Made by a program: the position numbers and the translations under genes | Shown: piece by piece, positions 1 through 11,643 of the stretch | Layout of the letters: each line of letters begins with the position of its first letter | How positions within the stretch are numbered: position 1 is the stretch's first letter | The notes under the pieces: generated by a model | Seen by the model: only the letters and a program-made list of their open reading frames with translations | What the model was told of the DNA's origin: nothing | The model's database searches: none | Source of the DNA: Rugalucina vietnamica | Lineage: Eukaryota > Mollusca > Bivalvia > Lucinida > Lucinidae | Direction: 5' to 3' | Assembly (NCBI GenBank): GCA_964017185.1 | Contig: OZ024876.1 | Location: 15,563,726 to 15,627,725 of the forward strand | DNA: 64,000 bases

Positions 1-1108
1 TTCTAGTTCAGAAAGTAAAATACGATCAATTAAAATTCATGATCATATGAATAAACCAATGTCTAACAGTGGCTCTGTGAGTTTCTGCATTCCAAAATGC
101 GTGATACTTCTCACACAGACGAAGCATGTGTAAAGGTACCCTATTTCAAAAAGTCACACTTTATTAACATCAAATTAAATGTCATATTATGACGTTGTGT
201 TTTTACATTTTAATTTATTTGAAAGTGCTACTGACTGCCATGATGCAAAATAAAATTAAGTCAAAAGCGTTGCTGCAATAAGAATCTTCGTTTCTGTTTT
301 GTACATGCAAGAAGACAACAACCTGAATAACAGGAATTCAGCTTTTGTATGCAATTTGCATACCAACTTTGTTCTTCTCCAGTTGCGTTATTATCAGAAG
401 CACGGCATTGAAATTTTCAGCGATTATTTAGGTCAAATACTAGACTCTGATAAACTTTGAAAATTAAAAAAATCGTCCACAAATTTTGTTATTTTGTTCG
501 TTAAAAATTGGCATTGAAACCGGAAGTGTGCGGCAGCCTTGACCTGTTGGTCCTCGAAAATGGTCTGAAACAGTTCAGTCGAGTTATATCTCTCATTTCC
601 AGGCCTCATCAAGTGAATTTAACAGGGGTCAACATGTTTAAGAGGCACATTTATGAATTTTCCAAAAAATCTCAAAATTGGCGATTTTTAAAAATGCATA
701 AAAATTCTACCAGTAGAGAAAATTCGAATGTTTGATGTTTTTCCGAGCCGTAACGACCCCTTTGATGACACCCGTTCCTAATTTCAATAAATGGTGTGCT
801 GTATTCAATTTTTTATTTAAAAACATTGATTTTTGCATTTTTACTCCAAAAACGCCTTTAGTAAAAGAAAATTATTTCTTAACACTTTGAAACTTTACTT
901 ACTTGAAAGACACGTCTTTTGGCAAAAAATCGTGCAATTTTGAACATGGCTTAGAAACAAAAAATGAGTTTAAAAGTGGCCTCTTTATAACTTTTTTTCA
1001 GTGTATTGACACTTCTTCAAATGAGAACGGCAACGCCTTCATCATTGATGTTGTTTGGTAATCATTCATGTTGTTTTGTTTTGTTTGATTTTGTTTAGAT
1101 TTCAATTT
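1..1108. other. AT-rich non-coding DNA
   Basis: No convincing coding sequence, RNA gene or terminal repeat is visible here. A 75-codon open frame at 508-735 has no recognisable motif and is bounded by ordinary AT-rich sequence, so it is taken as chance. Confidence 0.5.
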
Positions 1109-1130
1109 ATCACTACCACTTGGTAGTGAT
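1109..1130. repeat. short palindrome ATCACTACCA-CT-TGGTAGTGAT
   Basis: Two 10-bp arms that are exact reverse complements flank a 2-nt centre. The left arm motif ATCACTACCA recurs at about 1328, near the outer edge of the larger inverted repeat, so it may be a terminal motif of the same element. Confidence 0.6.
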
Positions 1131-1679
1131 ATGCTAGAATTTTCCGAATTAAACACTGTAATTTGATTTAATTTTACATTTTGAATGTTTTCAAATGTTT
1201 CACATTTTAAAAAGTTTTAAGAAAGCACTTACTTGTATTCTCACAACTGTATATTAGACGTATATTAGCTGTATATTGAACGGATTCAATCTACGAATTC
1301 GGGATATACAAAATGTTTAAGATGTTAAATCACTACCACTTTATGTTGGTATATCTTATTCATGTCAAATTTTATTGCTATATGGTGCTAAAACAAATAA
1401 GACATTAGTGTAAATAATAAGACTATTGTGAACAATCAATAATTTAAAATGGTGAAATAAGTATTAAAATATACAAATTTCATTTTCGTCTTAATAGAAG
1501 GTTTAATAATTTAGTGAAAGACTTTATTTTGATTAACAAATAATTATTTTTTTCTAAGTGATTTCCGATACGAGACCTAGATATGGCTTTTTTAAAAGTG
1601 GCTATGTTGAAATTATCATTTGAATTTGATGTTGTTACTTTTGCGCAAGAAAATATGTCAGTTCAAGGGCAGCTAACTC

Positions 1680-2045
1680 TGTCGACATATGACGTTAGAC
1701 TTACGTTTGAATCCGGCGTCATTTCGACGTCATATCAATACGTCCACTGACGTCAGGACTGGACGTCAGGTGGACGTTTGTTATTAGTTGTATGACGTCG
1801 TGACCAAAATACAACCAATATCCGACGTCAAGTTGACGTCAGATGCCTGCTTGGGACGTGTTTTTCATATATGTGGACAGAGTTAGCTGCCCTTAAACTG
1901 ACATAATTTCTTACATATATTATGTATTATCATATGACGTCGCTGTTTTCCAGTGGATAACGTCAGGTCATAAAAATCGTATGACCACACGTGTAATAAC
2001 ACTTTTGCGGGAATACGTAACGTCATTGACGACGTCCGTAACAAC
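1680..2045. repeat. TGACGT-rich repeat block, copy 1
   Basis: The stretch is packed with TGACGT, GACGTC and GACGTT words at short spacing. It contains a ~73-bp module (1783-1855) that recurs in direct orientation at 3110-3182, each ending with TGCCTGCT(T)GGGA. No reading frame runs through it. It is best described as an interspersed repeat of unknown class. Confidence 0.65.
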
Positions 2046-2121
2046 AATGCAAATTTTCATTGAAAATATGTCCACTTCGAAGGCGATAAAATCCTATTTT
2101 AAAAGTCATATGATAAAACGA

Positions 2122-2212
2122 ATCTTACACTAGTGGTCATTTCATATGAAATTTATTAAACGCTGAAGGCTCGTTTAATAAATTTCATATGAAATGACCA
2201 CTCGTGTAAGAT
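2122..2212. repeat. near-perfect hairpin, 41-bp arms
   Basis: Arms 2122-2162 and 2172-2212 are reverse complements with a single mismatch and a 9-nt loop. The arm includes GTCATTTCATATGAAATTTA. It sits just inside the right arm of the large inverted repeat. It could be a terminal hairpin of the element or a small MITE inserted in it. Confidence 0.85.
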
Positions 2213-2689
2213 CCTCTATATAATATCAAATTCAAATAATAATTTCAACCTTGCCACTTAAAAGTCATATCTCTGAGTCTCGTATGGGAAATCCCATATT
2301 TCGCCCTCATGCTTAATTAATGTAGAAAAAAATGATTATCTATTAATCAAAATAAAGTCTTTCACTAAATTATCAAACTTTCAATTAAGATGAAAATAAA
2401 ATTTGTATATTTTAATATTTATTTCACCATTGTTCAGAATAATCTTATTTCTCACACTAATGTCTTATTGGTTTTAGCACCATAAAGCAATAAAATTTTG
2501 CTTAAATAAGATGTACCAACATCAGGCTGAATTAATATCTTGAACATTTTGTATGTTCCGAAAAACTCTATCAAAGGAGTGAAAGGGACTATCAAAAGTG
2601 CATCACTGCTCTTCTGATTCCACTGTTATTCAAAAATGCGAAAAAATATACACCTTAAACTATTTATATGACATGAATTCAATCGTCGT

Positions 2690-3182
2690 TTTAAGGACGT
2701 CAGATTTACGTCAGCTTTCAGACGTTAAACCGACGTTGGCGTTAGCACGTCAGATTGACGTCTAGTTTTAACAACAAACTTTCAAAATCAACCTAACTCC
2801 AACGTTATTATGACGTTGGAGTCTGACGTCAATCTGACGTCCAACGGTCGTCAAATGTCTGCTGGAAGTAACACAGAAAAAAAAGAAAGAAAGAAAGCAA
2901 AAGAAACACACGAAACGAATGATCTGATTTTTACCCAAAGTGAAGTTTCATTAATTTGCACACCACACATGGTCAGAAGTATGAAAAACACAAGGTCTAA
3001 ATCACGTCTTGATTACGACGTCTAACTGACGAACTAGTTTGACGTCAAAACAACGTCCAATCCAGACGTCCAAAAGACGTCAGGAAATGACGTCTGATAG
3101 ACGTTGGAAATTGGTTATATGACGTCGCGACCAAAATATAACCAATATCTGACGTCAAACAGACGTCAGGTGCCTGCTGGGA
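2690..3182. repeat. TGACGT-rich repeat block, copy 2
   Basis: Second block of dense GACGTC, TGACGT and ACGTCA words in the same orientation as the block at 1680-2045. The shared end module at 3110-3182 begins TTGGTTATATGACGTCGC and ends TGCCTGCTGGGA. The two blocks flank the right half of the large inverted repeat, so the whole 1.3-3.2 kb region may be one degenerate element. Confidence 0.65.
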
Positions 3183-3362
3183 TAGGCCTTGGCCGAACCT
3201 TGTTTACCAACTTTGAATCGAATGTTTGGAAAAATTATACAGAAACAGTTTTTCGTTCAAGCAGAAATAAAATGTCAAGTTAATTCTCCATTAGATGCGC
3301 GTTTTACTTCATTGCAAACGTTTATATAACATTGAACAAAACAAGAAATTTATTCGCATCCA

Positions 3363-3989
3363 TCAAATTTTGTAGCGAAAGCACCGTAGTAACCGGTGTT
3401 GGGACCGTTTCACCGTCGTCAACGTTGGACAGGGTGTGTATGGTCCATAGAATTTCGAGATGGTAAATCTCCATATGTATACTCGAACTCTAAATCTATT
3501 TCCAAATCGTTGTACAATATTTCCTTTTGTTTTATAAAAGCATAAGTCCTCTTCCAGTTTACTAAAAATGTCAATATCATACAGCGTATGATAATTTGAA
3601 CTTTCAGGGGGGATGTACGTTATCGCCAGATACCAATCATTTTCCATATGAAAGAAGTTTTTGTCCAGCATTATCCATACTAAACAGTCAATTTCATTTT
3701 TGACAAGCTTAATCCCCGGTCTTATTGTGTCCTTGATATAAATAATTATACCTCCGCTATTACGTTTAGCACGTCTGTTTTGTACCCTGCGATATGAATG
3801 AATAGGATTACAATAGCCATTAAGCGTAATATTTGAGTTTCTCGATGTCCAACTTTCAGATAGGCAGATAAGATCATATTTCGATATAAAGTCAACGAAA
3901 TTTGTATTAGCCCTTTTCGATTTTGAAAGTACTTCAACGTTCCATGACAGGATTTTCAGTTCACTTTCATGACACTTAATAATATGCAT
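3363..3989 (-). pseudogene. non-LTR retrotransposon AP-endonuclease fragment
   Basis: The minus-strand frame shows the start of an apurinic/apyrimidinic-type endonuclease/exonuclease/phosphatase domain. Visible blocks are LKILSWNVE (strand 1 with the metal-ligand Asn), YDLICLSESW (catalytic Glu region), GGIIIYIKDTIRPG and AITYIPPESSNYH. In non-LTR retrotransposons this enzyme nicks the target DNA for target-primed reverse transcription. Frame is lost near 3510; the family-typical DLPSRNSMDHT block then appears in another frame close to 3470, and the catalytic C-terminal half and all RT are absent. It is a broken, truncated retroposon remnant, not a host gene. The first in-frame Met is next to the conserved block, so the true start is unknown. 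Confidence 0.75.
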
Positions 3990-4032
3990 GTATGCGATTT
4001 TAATGTTAATCTTCTTATGGTTAGTTTGTTTT

Positions 4033-5142
4033 TAGCTCGCCTGTACGAAAGTACAGGAAGAGCTATTGCAGTCACCCCAGCGTCGGCGTCGGCGTCGGCG
4101 TCAGCGTTAGCGTCGGCGTTAGCGTCGGCGTCGGCGTTGCTCAAAATGTTAAAGTTTTTGGTTAAAGTTTTTATGAGTCTATGTCTCTTGAAGTTGTGGA
4201 TGGATCAAGTTGATACTTTGCATGCTGGTAGATATTGGTCTGAAGTTTTATGCTGTACCATCATGACTCACCTGGGTGACCTTGAGGTCAAGGTCACGGA
4301 CTTAGAAATTTTGTGTTAAAGTTTTTGGTTAAAGTTTTTATAAGTTTATATCTCTTGAAGTTGTTGATGGATCAAGTTGATACTTTGTATGTTTGTAGAT
4401 ATTGGTCTGAAGTTTTATGCTGTACCATCATGACCCACCTGGGTGACCCTGAGGTCAAGGTCACGGACTTAGAAATTTTGTGTTAAAGTTTTTTGGTTAA
4501 GGTTTTTATAAGTCTATATCTCTTGAAGTTGTTGATGGATCAAGTTGATACTTGGCATCTTGGTAGATATTGGTCTAATGTTTTATGCTGTACCATCATG
4601 ACTCACCTGGGTGACCTTGAGGTCAAGGTTACGGTCTTAGAAATTTTGTGTTAGAGTTTTTGGTTAAAGTTTTTTATAATCTATATCTCTTGGATATGTA
4701 GATGGATCAAGTTGATACTTTGTATGTTGGTAGATATTGGTCTGAAGTTTTATGCTATACCATCATGACCCATCTGGGTGACCTTGAGTTCAAGGTCACA
4801 GACTTTGAAATTTTATAATAAAGCTTTTGCTTAAAGTGTTTTGAACTGTATATTTTTGGAGCAGATGGATGGATCTAGTCGATACTTTGCTGTTAGATAT
4901 TATTCTTTTATTATGCTGTAGCATCTTGACTCACCTGTTGTCAAGGTCACAGACTTAGATTTTATGTTATAAGTCTATATCAAATATGTAGATGGATCAA
5001 GTTGAACTTAGCATGTTGGTAGATATTGGTCTGAAGTATCACGACCCACCTGAGTGACATTGAGGTCAATGTCTTTGGTCATAGATTTAATAGATTTAGT
5101 GGCAAAGCACAAGGCAGGCGAGCTACGCTGTCCTGCGACAGC
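4033..5142. mobile_element. minisatellite-bearing interspersed element (~167-bp unit)
   Basis: The head at about 4033 is a hairpin: AGCTCGCCTGTAC, a GAAA loop, then GTACAGG. The tail near 5118-5142 reads GCAGGCGAGCTACGCTGTCC. After a (GCGTCG)n-like stretch (4080-4137) a unit starting TTAAAGTTTTTGGTTAAAG recurs at 4149, 4316, 4483, 4651 and about 4818, a spacing of 167-168 bp, then decays. Each unit carries TTGATGGATCAAGTTGATAC and GACCTTGAGGTCAAGGTCA. Open frames here are accidental. The layout (hairpin head plus central tandem repeats) resembles tandem-repeat-containing non-autonomous elements of bivalves. Confidence 0.7.
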
Positions 5143-5309
5143 TCTTATTAACAATCTATCCTCTTTAACATGCTTAAACAATAGCCTGAAAAGCAATAAA
5201 AACTGTTTACTAAACTGTATGGACCTATACTTAAGGTTATACTTAAATATTGTAATGCATCAATGGTATCAAACAGCGTAAAATCAACTACATGCGCATT
5301 TGTACTAGT

Positions 5310-5377
5310 AATATATCCCAAGTTCTGCCAAGCTTCCCCTCATATGTAAGGAATGGATGCAAAGGGTCCATAAAATA
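5310..5377 (-). repeat. Ngaro split repeat B2
   Basis: A 68-bp sequence identical to 5601-5668 in direct orientation, starting AATATATCCCAAGTTCTGCC and ending GGGTCCATAAAATA. It is the 3' terminus of the element on the minus strand. It is separated from A2 by 132 bp (5378-5509), where I would expect A2 and B2 to adjoin. Either A2 is longer than the part preserved in A1, or this is an insertion. Confidence 0.85.
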
Positions 5378-5509
5378 ACTGGGTTCCCTTAGGAAGGAAT
5401 GAAGAGAATTGGCAGAACGGGGAGGGAGGGCAGGCGTTTAAATGCATACCTGTCTGATTCGCCATACTCACGTACAACTAGCGTCTGGTAATTCCATCTT
5501 CGTCTTGGT

Positions 5510-5600
5510 ACCACCGTGTGCAAATCAATGAAGCTGCTACCTGAATGATGCTTGTCTTATCATACCTATTCGGGGCGCTTGTGGGGGAACTTGGAATAGT
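5510..5600 (-). repeat. Ngaro split repeat A2
   Basis: A 91-bp sequence that appears identical to 23387-23477 in direct orientation, 17.8 kb away; it begins ACCACCGTGTGCAAATCAAT and ends GGGGGAACTTGGAATAGT. It abuts B1 directly at 5600/5601, as expected of the internal B1-A2 junction of a Ngaro element. Confidence 0.9.
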
Positions 5601-5668
5601 AATATATCCCAAGTTCTGCCAAGCTTCCCCTCATATGTAAGGAATGGATGCAAAGGGTCCATAAAATA
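5601..5668 (-). repeat. Ngaro split repeat B1
   Basis: This 68-bp direct copy of B2 joins A2 without a gap. It follows the recombinase gene after about 720 bp of non-coding 3' sequence (5669-6385), in which nothing else is recognisable. Confidence 0.88.
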
Positions 5669-6385
5669 TTGGATCTACCAAGAAGAAATGACGTATCGCA
5701 TTGGATCTAAATTTATTGGACAATCACAACTGACATAACTATTTTGCATCCAAAATTGTACCCGACATGTCACATCATGTACCATCGAATATCATAATAA
5801 ATGTATACACTTAACATGTAACGTACTAATAATTGTTATCCAATACTCATCAAATGTGAATCGCTTCATTGTGTCTTTTGTGATACAGAACTTATGCCTG
5901 TATATGTTTACGCCAAATAAGCTTATAGCGTCAGCATTTGGATTGCTGGACATTGACGTGTGATGCATGTTTTATATCGTTATCTAACAGTATCTATAAC
6001 TTTTAACGTTTTATGTGCCCTAAAGGTGCCACGTGGGTTCCATCATGAGTTTTCTTTTGACTTATAACTGAACTGTATTCAAAACATAATAAAGCCAATT
6101 AAGCGATTCACATTCGAAAATAACCAACAAGCTTTACCAGTCGCATTTCTGATTGTACATGCATCTAATTGAACCCATAATGCTTGGCAACTGACCCTAT
6201 ACCTTCCTCAACAATTTTGTTTTAAACGTCACATAATACATGTCGCTAACGAAAGATACAAATTCTGAACATTAACAAGCAAAACATGTAAAATAACAAC
6301 TTGTCATGGTTCATAAAAGACTTGTATTTAACAGTCCGGATTAAACACACAGCTCTTAATCACCGTAACTTTGATTTGTTTTCAT

Positions 6386-6908
6386 CTATGTATGTATACC
6401 TAAATTCGGCAGCCTAACTGGAATGAGGCTTCGAAAAGAAAAAAAACGCTTTAGATTCCTGAAAGAATTCAACCTTTCAGATATGCTATTTAGCTCGGAA
6501 GTTTTGCTCGTGCTACATTTCGCAGCATCGGCCAATTTTCTCGCGACGCTATCCGGCCCACATATCTTACCTATGTTTGCGTAATGATCAATCATTTTCC
6601 TTTTCCCCCACCCTATGTGTTGATTTATTTGTTCGTCGTTAATACCCATCATTCTCAGCGTGATTGCGCAACCCCTCCTGGTTGAATGAGAAGTTTCGCC
6701 CTCGTACAAATTAATGGCTGTCAAATGCATTTTTAATCGGTCGGTTATGAGACTGGAACTCATTGGTTTGTTGATTACCTGGCCTGTCTTGTCAGTCACG
6801 CGAAATAAGTGCCATGTGTCTAATCCAATTTGCAATGACTCGCTAAATGCTATGTAATCGTTCAAGTGCCGTACTGGGCAAATCTCAATATCTTTCGATC
6901 GATACACT
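6386..6908 (-). CDS. Ngaro tyrosine recombinase, C-terminal catalytic part
   Basis: This is the C-terminal catalytic half of a tyrosine recombinase (phage-integrase fold). It would resolve and integrate the circular Ngaro DNA by strand exchange through a covalent phosphotyrosine. Visible motifs are EICPVRHLNDYI, HSTRRG giving the HxxR pair (residues 104/107 of the 203-codon frame, which opens at 6997 inside the inserted repeat), INQHIGW with the His/Trp position, and MIDHYANIG with the likely nucleophile Tyr139. About the first 30 codons of the open frame belong to an inserted repeat element, so genuine YR coding resumes near VYRSKDIEICPV. The catalytic Arg of box I lies in the segment 8455-8845. 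The stop is at 6386. The gene is disrupted but its catalytic residues are intact. Confidence 0.88.
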
Positions 6909-8454
6909 AAACCAGAGGACCAATGGTCCTGTAAACGCTCACCTGAAACCCGAGATATATACCAATAAACTTGTTTGACTAGAATGATAATATACATGTA
7001 TATAACCCCAGGGCCGGGTCAGAGCAACCCCTGGAGTCAATTTCTTTTTGAAAACATAAAACTTTAGTCCATTTGCCAATTTACTGCAAGTTTTGCCCTT
7101 CAAATGACATTTTAACAATTTTCCCCATTCAAATGCATGGGCGACCTAAGTTGACCTTGCCATAAAATAGGTCAAGGTCACCCAAGGGTCACAATTTATA
7201 TAAACTTTGTAGAGCTCCATTGCCTGATGCTACATGCCAAGTTTCAAAATCATAGGCCTTCTGGTTCTGGAGAAAAAGATTTTTAAAGGTTTTTGCTATT
7301 TATAGCCATGGCAGCCATCTTGGTCATGTGACCTTGACCATTTATATATATACTTTCATTCCCACTTCCTAACAATACTCCTCATAAAGTTTGGCTTTGA
7401 TTGGCCAAGCAGTTTCAGAGAAGAAGATCTTTGAATATCACTGATATATACATGTATATTGCCCCGGGGTGGGGGCAGACAGACCCCTGGGGTCAAAATT
7501 TTTCAGAATCATCAAAATTAATTCCATTTGCCCATTTCCTGCAAGGTTTTACCTACAAATGACATTTTAACACTTTTCCCCATTCAAATGCATGAGCGAC
7601 CCATGTTGACCTTGCCGTATAATAGGTCAAGGTCATCCCAGGGTCATGATTTATATAAACTTTGTAGAGCTCCAGTCACTGATGCTTCACACCAAGTTTC
7701 AAAATCATTGGCCTTCTGGTTCTGAAGAAGAAGATTTTTAAAGGTTTTTTTCTATTTATAGCCATGGCGGCCATCTTGGTCATGTGACCTTGACCATTTA
7801 TATAAACTTTCTTTCCCCCTTCCCAAGAATGCTACATATGAAGTTTGGCTTTGATTGGCCAAGCGGTTTCAGGGGAGAAGATTGTTTCATTATTATGGAA
7901 ATATACATGTATATAGCCCCGGGGCAGGGGCAGACAACCCCCAGGGGGTAAAATTTTCCATTAACATTAATCTTCTGTCCAATTTGCCTCTTCCCAGTAC
8001 ATTTTACCCATTAAATAGCATTTTACTATTTTTTCCCATTCAAATGCATTGGCGACCTAAGTTGACCTTGCCGTAAAATAGGTCAAGGTCATCCTAGGGT
8101 CATGATTTATATAAACTATGATGGGCCCGCTTCCCCGATGCTACATACCAAGTTTCATGGTAATCGGCCTACTGGTTCTGGAGAAGAAGATTTTTAAAGG
8201 TTTTTGCTATTTATAGCCATGGCGGCCATCTTGGTCATGTGACCTGGACCATTTATATAAACTTTCGTTCCCCCTTCCTAAGGATGCTCCACATGAAGTT
8301 TGGCTTTGATTGGCCAAGCGGTTTCAGAGGAGAAGATCTTTGAAATTGTGAACGACGGACGGACGGACGGACGGACGACGGACGGACGACGGACGGACGC
8401 CGGAGCATGGGTATACTATAAGCTCACCTGTGAGCCTTCGGCTCAGGTGAGCTA
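6909..8454 (-). mobile_element. AGCTCACCTG-type repeat element inserted in the recombinase
   Basis: On the minus strand the head is AGCTCACCTGAGCCGAAGGC followed by its inverted partner (a near-perfect hairpin), and the tail reads CAGGACCATTGGTCCTCTGG. Between them are about three copies of a ~455-bp unit (marker TATACATGTATAT near 6988, 7446 and 7901), each with GCCATCTTGGTCATGTGACC. A (GACG)n tract lies at 8350-8398. Both termini are hairpin-prone. The element interrupts the YR frame between the conserved GKTFS region and VYRSKDIEICPV. The same family occurs at 50456, 58781 and, in a divergent form, 60776. Confidence 0.8.
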
Positions 8455-8845
8455 AAAAGTGTTTGGATTGTCCAGAGAAAAAGTTTTTCCTGCAATTTGG
8501 GACACTATAATACCTTCGGAATTTGGGAGCTCTAGCAGCCTTTCACTTGTTAACAAACTCAAATCCCCGCCCCTATCGCCTGAATGACACGTCAAGGAAA
8601 AATACGCCCTGTCCCGCAACAGCAAAAACTTTTTGACTGCATCTTTTTCCCTGGAAATCTGATATGTAAGATATCTGCACAACTTAGCCAGCTTGTCAAA
8701 CATCAAAGGGGTCGCTTGTTTCTTTGCCACATTATGTGACGCTTGCTCTAATGAAATTGCCTGCAAATGGCGTTTCATAGGAAGTGATGCAGCTGGGTTC
8801 CCAGTAAGAAGAACTGAATTTCAGTCCCCTTCTCTACCCACATCC
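8455..8845 (-). CDS. Ngaro tyrosine recombinase, middle segment
   Basis: The frame reads through LLTGNPAASLPMKRHLQ, KQATPLMFDKLAKLCRYL and HSGDRGGDLSLL. The last motif holds the catalytic Arg of the YR box I (R-G-G-D-L) and is followed by the GKTFS turn before the inserted repeat. A TGA at 8821-8823 stands where the family has a sense codon, which is one inactivating change. Upstream, TTTTTCTTGTTAG followed by GGATGTG (minus strand) looks like a splice acceptor with AG at 8846-8847. The preceding coding segment lies 6.8 kb away at 15634-16143. Whether the gap is an intron enlarged by insertions or only insertions is unresolved, because no convincing GT donor was found. Confidence 0.75.
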
Positions 8846-9004
8846 CTAACAAGAAAAACTATAACATGTGCTACATGTTATATACGGCCTTGTTTCATTT
8901 TAGTTAATGCTAATATTGAGTGGCCGATCAAACATGCCTTTTCATGCATTTACGTTTGAAGAAGTGGATTGTACTCGAAGCCGCCATGCTTCTCGATATA
9001 CTCT

Positions 9005-10330
9005 CGACATAATCTCGACATGTTGTAGCAATGTAACATTTGTAACAAAACATATGAAACATAATGTAACGTATGTGACATAATACAACATATATAACAT
9101 TGTACTACATAACATAATATGCACGCCATGCAACATATGTAATATATATATGTACGTATGTTACGTACATTACAAACGTAACATATAACGTATTATATGT
9201 AATATATGCAACATTACAAAACATATGTAACATAGCATGTTACAAAGTTAATCATATGTTACATACTGTAAAAGTTGTAACATAACGCAGTGTATGTAAC
9301 ATATTTGTGCGTGTAAGATTTAAAGAGTAAACATACTTTCTGAAGTATTTGAAGAAAAGACGTCTTTAATATCAGGTTTCCATTGATTTTGAAATGACCT
9401 CACGATTTTTACAATTTATTTTCATTATCTATACTAGTTATTTTTATCGGTGTCGACGAATCGTATGATATATTCTCGACATTGCGCATAGTTAATCAAT
9501 GTAAATATCATGCAACATATGTTACATATGTACGTATGTTACGTTTGTTACATACGTAACATATATAAGTAACATATGTAACATATGCAACATTACAAAA
9601 CATATATAACATAGCATGTAACAAAGTTTATCATATATTACAAAGTGTAAAATATGTAACATAACGCAATGTATGTAACATATTTGTGCGTGTAAGATCT
9701 TTAGGAGTAAACATAATTTTGCAAAAATAAACATTAGATAGCCCTCCCCCAAATAAATTAACATAGCTAGCTATTTATGGCATAATGGTGTAAACAATTA
9801 ATTCAATATTAAAACAATACATGTTTTACTTATATATATGCACTCTCTCATGCTCTCATTCACATATGTGGTGTCGTTGCATCTTAAGAATTTTCATGCA
9901 TTCTGAAATAGCGTAGCTCATCAAAGATACACACAAAACAGACAGTGTTGTTATAGTCAAATCTATGATATCCTGATAAATCTCAGTATTGAATACATTA
10001 TAAACGGAAGTAACGTATGTGACATAACGTGTGTGACATAAGTTATGTAATGTATGTAACATAATGTATAAAAACGCAACATATGTAACAAAATGAACGA
10101 ATCAGCACCCGTTATGCAACATAGCGTTATGTTTGTAGCAAAACACGTAACATAATGCATCATATATAACGCATGTACCATAACGTTACAGATGTAACAT
10201 AAAATTACATATGTAACATAATATATGCAACATAACATAACGCCATATATGTGAAATAACATGTCACAGAACACAGTGCATGTAACTGAACATAACATAG
10301 CATTTAATATGATACATACATAATGTATTT
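9005..10330. repeat. ATGTAACATA-rich palindromic arrays
   Basis: Three dense stretches (about 9005-9300, 9500-9690 and 9990-10330) consist largely of variants of (A)CATATGTAAC and GTTACATATG at ~10-bp spacing in both orientations. Around them is a direct duplication: about 9225-9345 matches 9605-9712, both ending TATTTGTGCGTGTAAGAT. Short open frames rich in Leu/Tyr/Cys/Met are by-products of the repeat. The array is nested within the recombinase gap of the Ngaro element. Confidence 0.7.
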
Positions 10331-10437
10331 CTTATACCAACGTACAACAATACAGACACGACTACCTGGAAGAGTCACACTCAACAGTGCCACCAAGCAG
10401 TCACAATCAAACGGACTACCAGACAAAGTCACAATCA
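10181..10437 (+). repeat. direct repeat copy 1 (GTAACATAA to CAATCAAAC module)
   Basis: About 257 bp that recur at 11671-11933 with roughly 90 % identity by eye. Shared landmarks are AACATGTCACA, AATATGATACATACATAAT, ACAATACAGACACGACTACC and CACCAAGCAGTCACAATCAA. Confidence 0.75.
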
Positions 10438-10889
10438 AAATGACAACAAGGGAGAGCGTTAACGTTGTCAGCAGTTTAAGTGTGTGTTTTATACATTGTA
10501 TTTTTTCTGTGTTTACCCTTCATTTTCAATAAGTTTATGTTGAATAGACACAGAATGGTTCAATAGTAGCATGTATTGACTCTTTGTACGTATAACTGTT
10601 GGTTAATAATTCAAAAAAATGATAATTGATCTGTCGTAAATGCTCATCACAGAAATAAGGCTAAAATATGAATTATAAGTTTACGAGTTGGTTATGTGAA
10701 TATCTAAATGCCCAGTCTGCACATCGAAAATGAAGTTTCTGAATTTACAGTGCCAATTCCACATTAATGTCAGGTTGAGCGCAATAGATAGTAGTGGGCA
10801 AGTTAATCGTCAGGACGACAGAAACGCATGCAACACGGACTGTAGAGTTGTTTATTGTTGTCATAAAAACAACCATAAACTCTTGGGTA

Positions 10890-10890
<1 letters not shown>

Positions 10891-10930
<40 letters not shown>
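10891..10930 (+). repeat. poly(A) run of 40
   Basis: An uninterrupted run of 40 A residues. It could be the tail of a retroposed transcript whose body lies upstream (about 10730-10890), but that body matches nothing I recognise, so only the homopolymer is claimed. Confidence 0.9.
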
Positions 10931-10931
<1 letters not shown>

Positions 10932-11643
10932 CGGAGACATCGTCGACGCATTCAAATTAAAGTGACATAAGCTACAGCGCCGAGATATAACCCTATTAGT
11001 ACCATGACGCATGTAGGTCAGCGGTTAATAGCGGTCAACTTTAATTTTCATGCGTTCTAACATTTTCAACAATCAATGACTTTAGAGACATCATTCGAAA
11101 CTGGACGGGATTTGTTATTTTGGATTTGGCCTCTATCAACTGTCACACCATTCCTCAAACACGGAGTAAGGCAACCGTTAAAAAGTGTTAAGAGCTTTTT
11201 GTTTGTTCAGTGCACGTCTGTTTATGTAACTGTATGAACGTAGCTATATGGAGTACAATAATACACACTTGTGCATTTATTTGATTTGATACCAAACGCA
11301 ACAGCTATGGTTATGTCGGGACTGGGTCACCATTTCTGAATTACAACAACAAAATGCCCGCAATATACATGTACGTGTTTAGGCGTCAAGAAGCTCGTCT
11401 TTTTCTTACGACCTTATGGTCAATGAAGATGTAATATTTATTTAATTATAGCTAAAAAGACCCCATTTGCGGATCCATGGGCGATGCCGCATATTTCGGT
11501 CAACGTTTGGCGATTCATGATTTATTCATTATTATTTATTTAATTCAACTTTTTTTATTCAGAAATCTTAACCTTAGGACGAAGTGACTCATACTAATTG
11601 ATGTATTTTACCCTGTTTAAGACGACGCACTCAAAATCTTAGT

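Larger units (their letters stand above)
1304..2556. repeat. large imperfect inverted-repeat element
   Basis: The left arm (about 1304-1632) and right arm (about 2218-2556) match as reverse complements over roughly 330 bp with scattered substitutions and small indels. The outer ends read ATACAAAATGTTTAAGAT on the left and the complement of ATACAAAATGTTCAAGAT on the right. A second, inner pair (about 1651-1695 and 1867-1910) shares GGGCAGCTAACTCTGTC in opposite orientations. No open frame lies between the arms. This is the form expected of a non-autonomous foldback DNA transposon; no clear target-site duplication was found. Confidence 0.7.

Noticed and set aside
10730..11012. Open frames with long Lys or Phe runs on both strands
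   Set aside because: They are only translations of the 40-nt poly(A).
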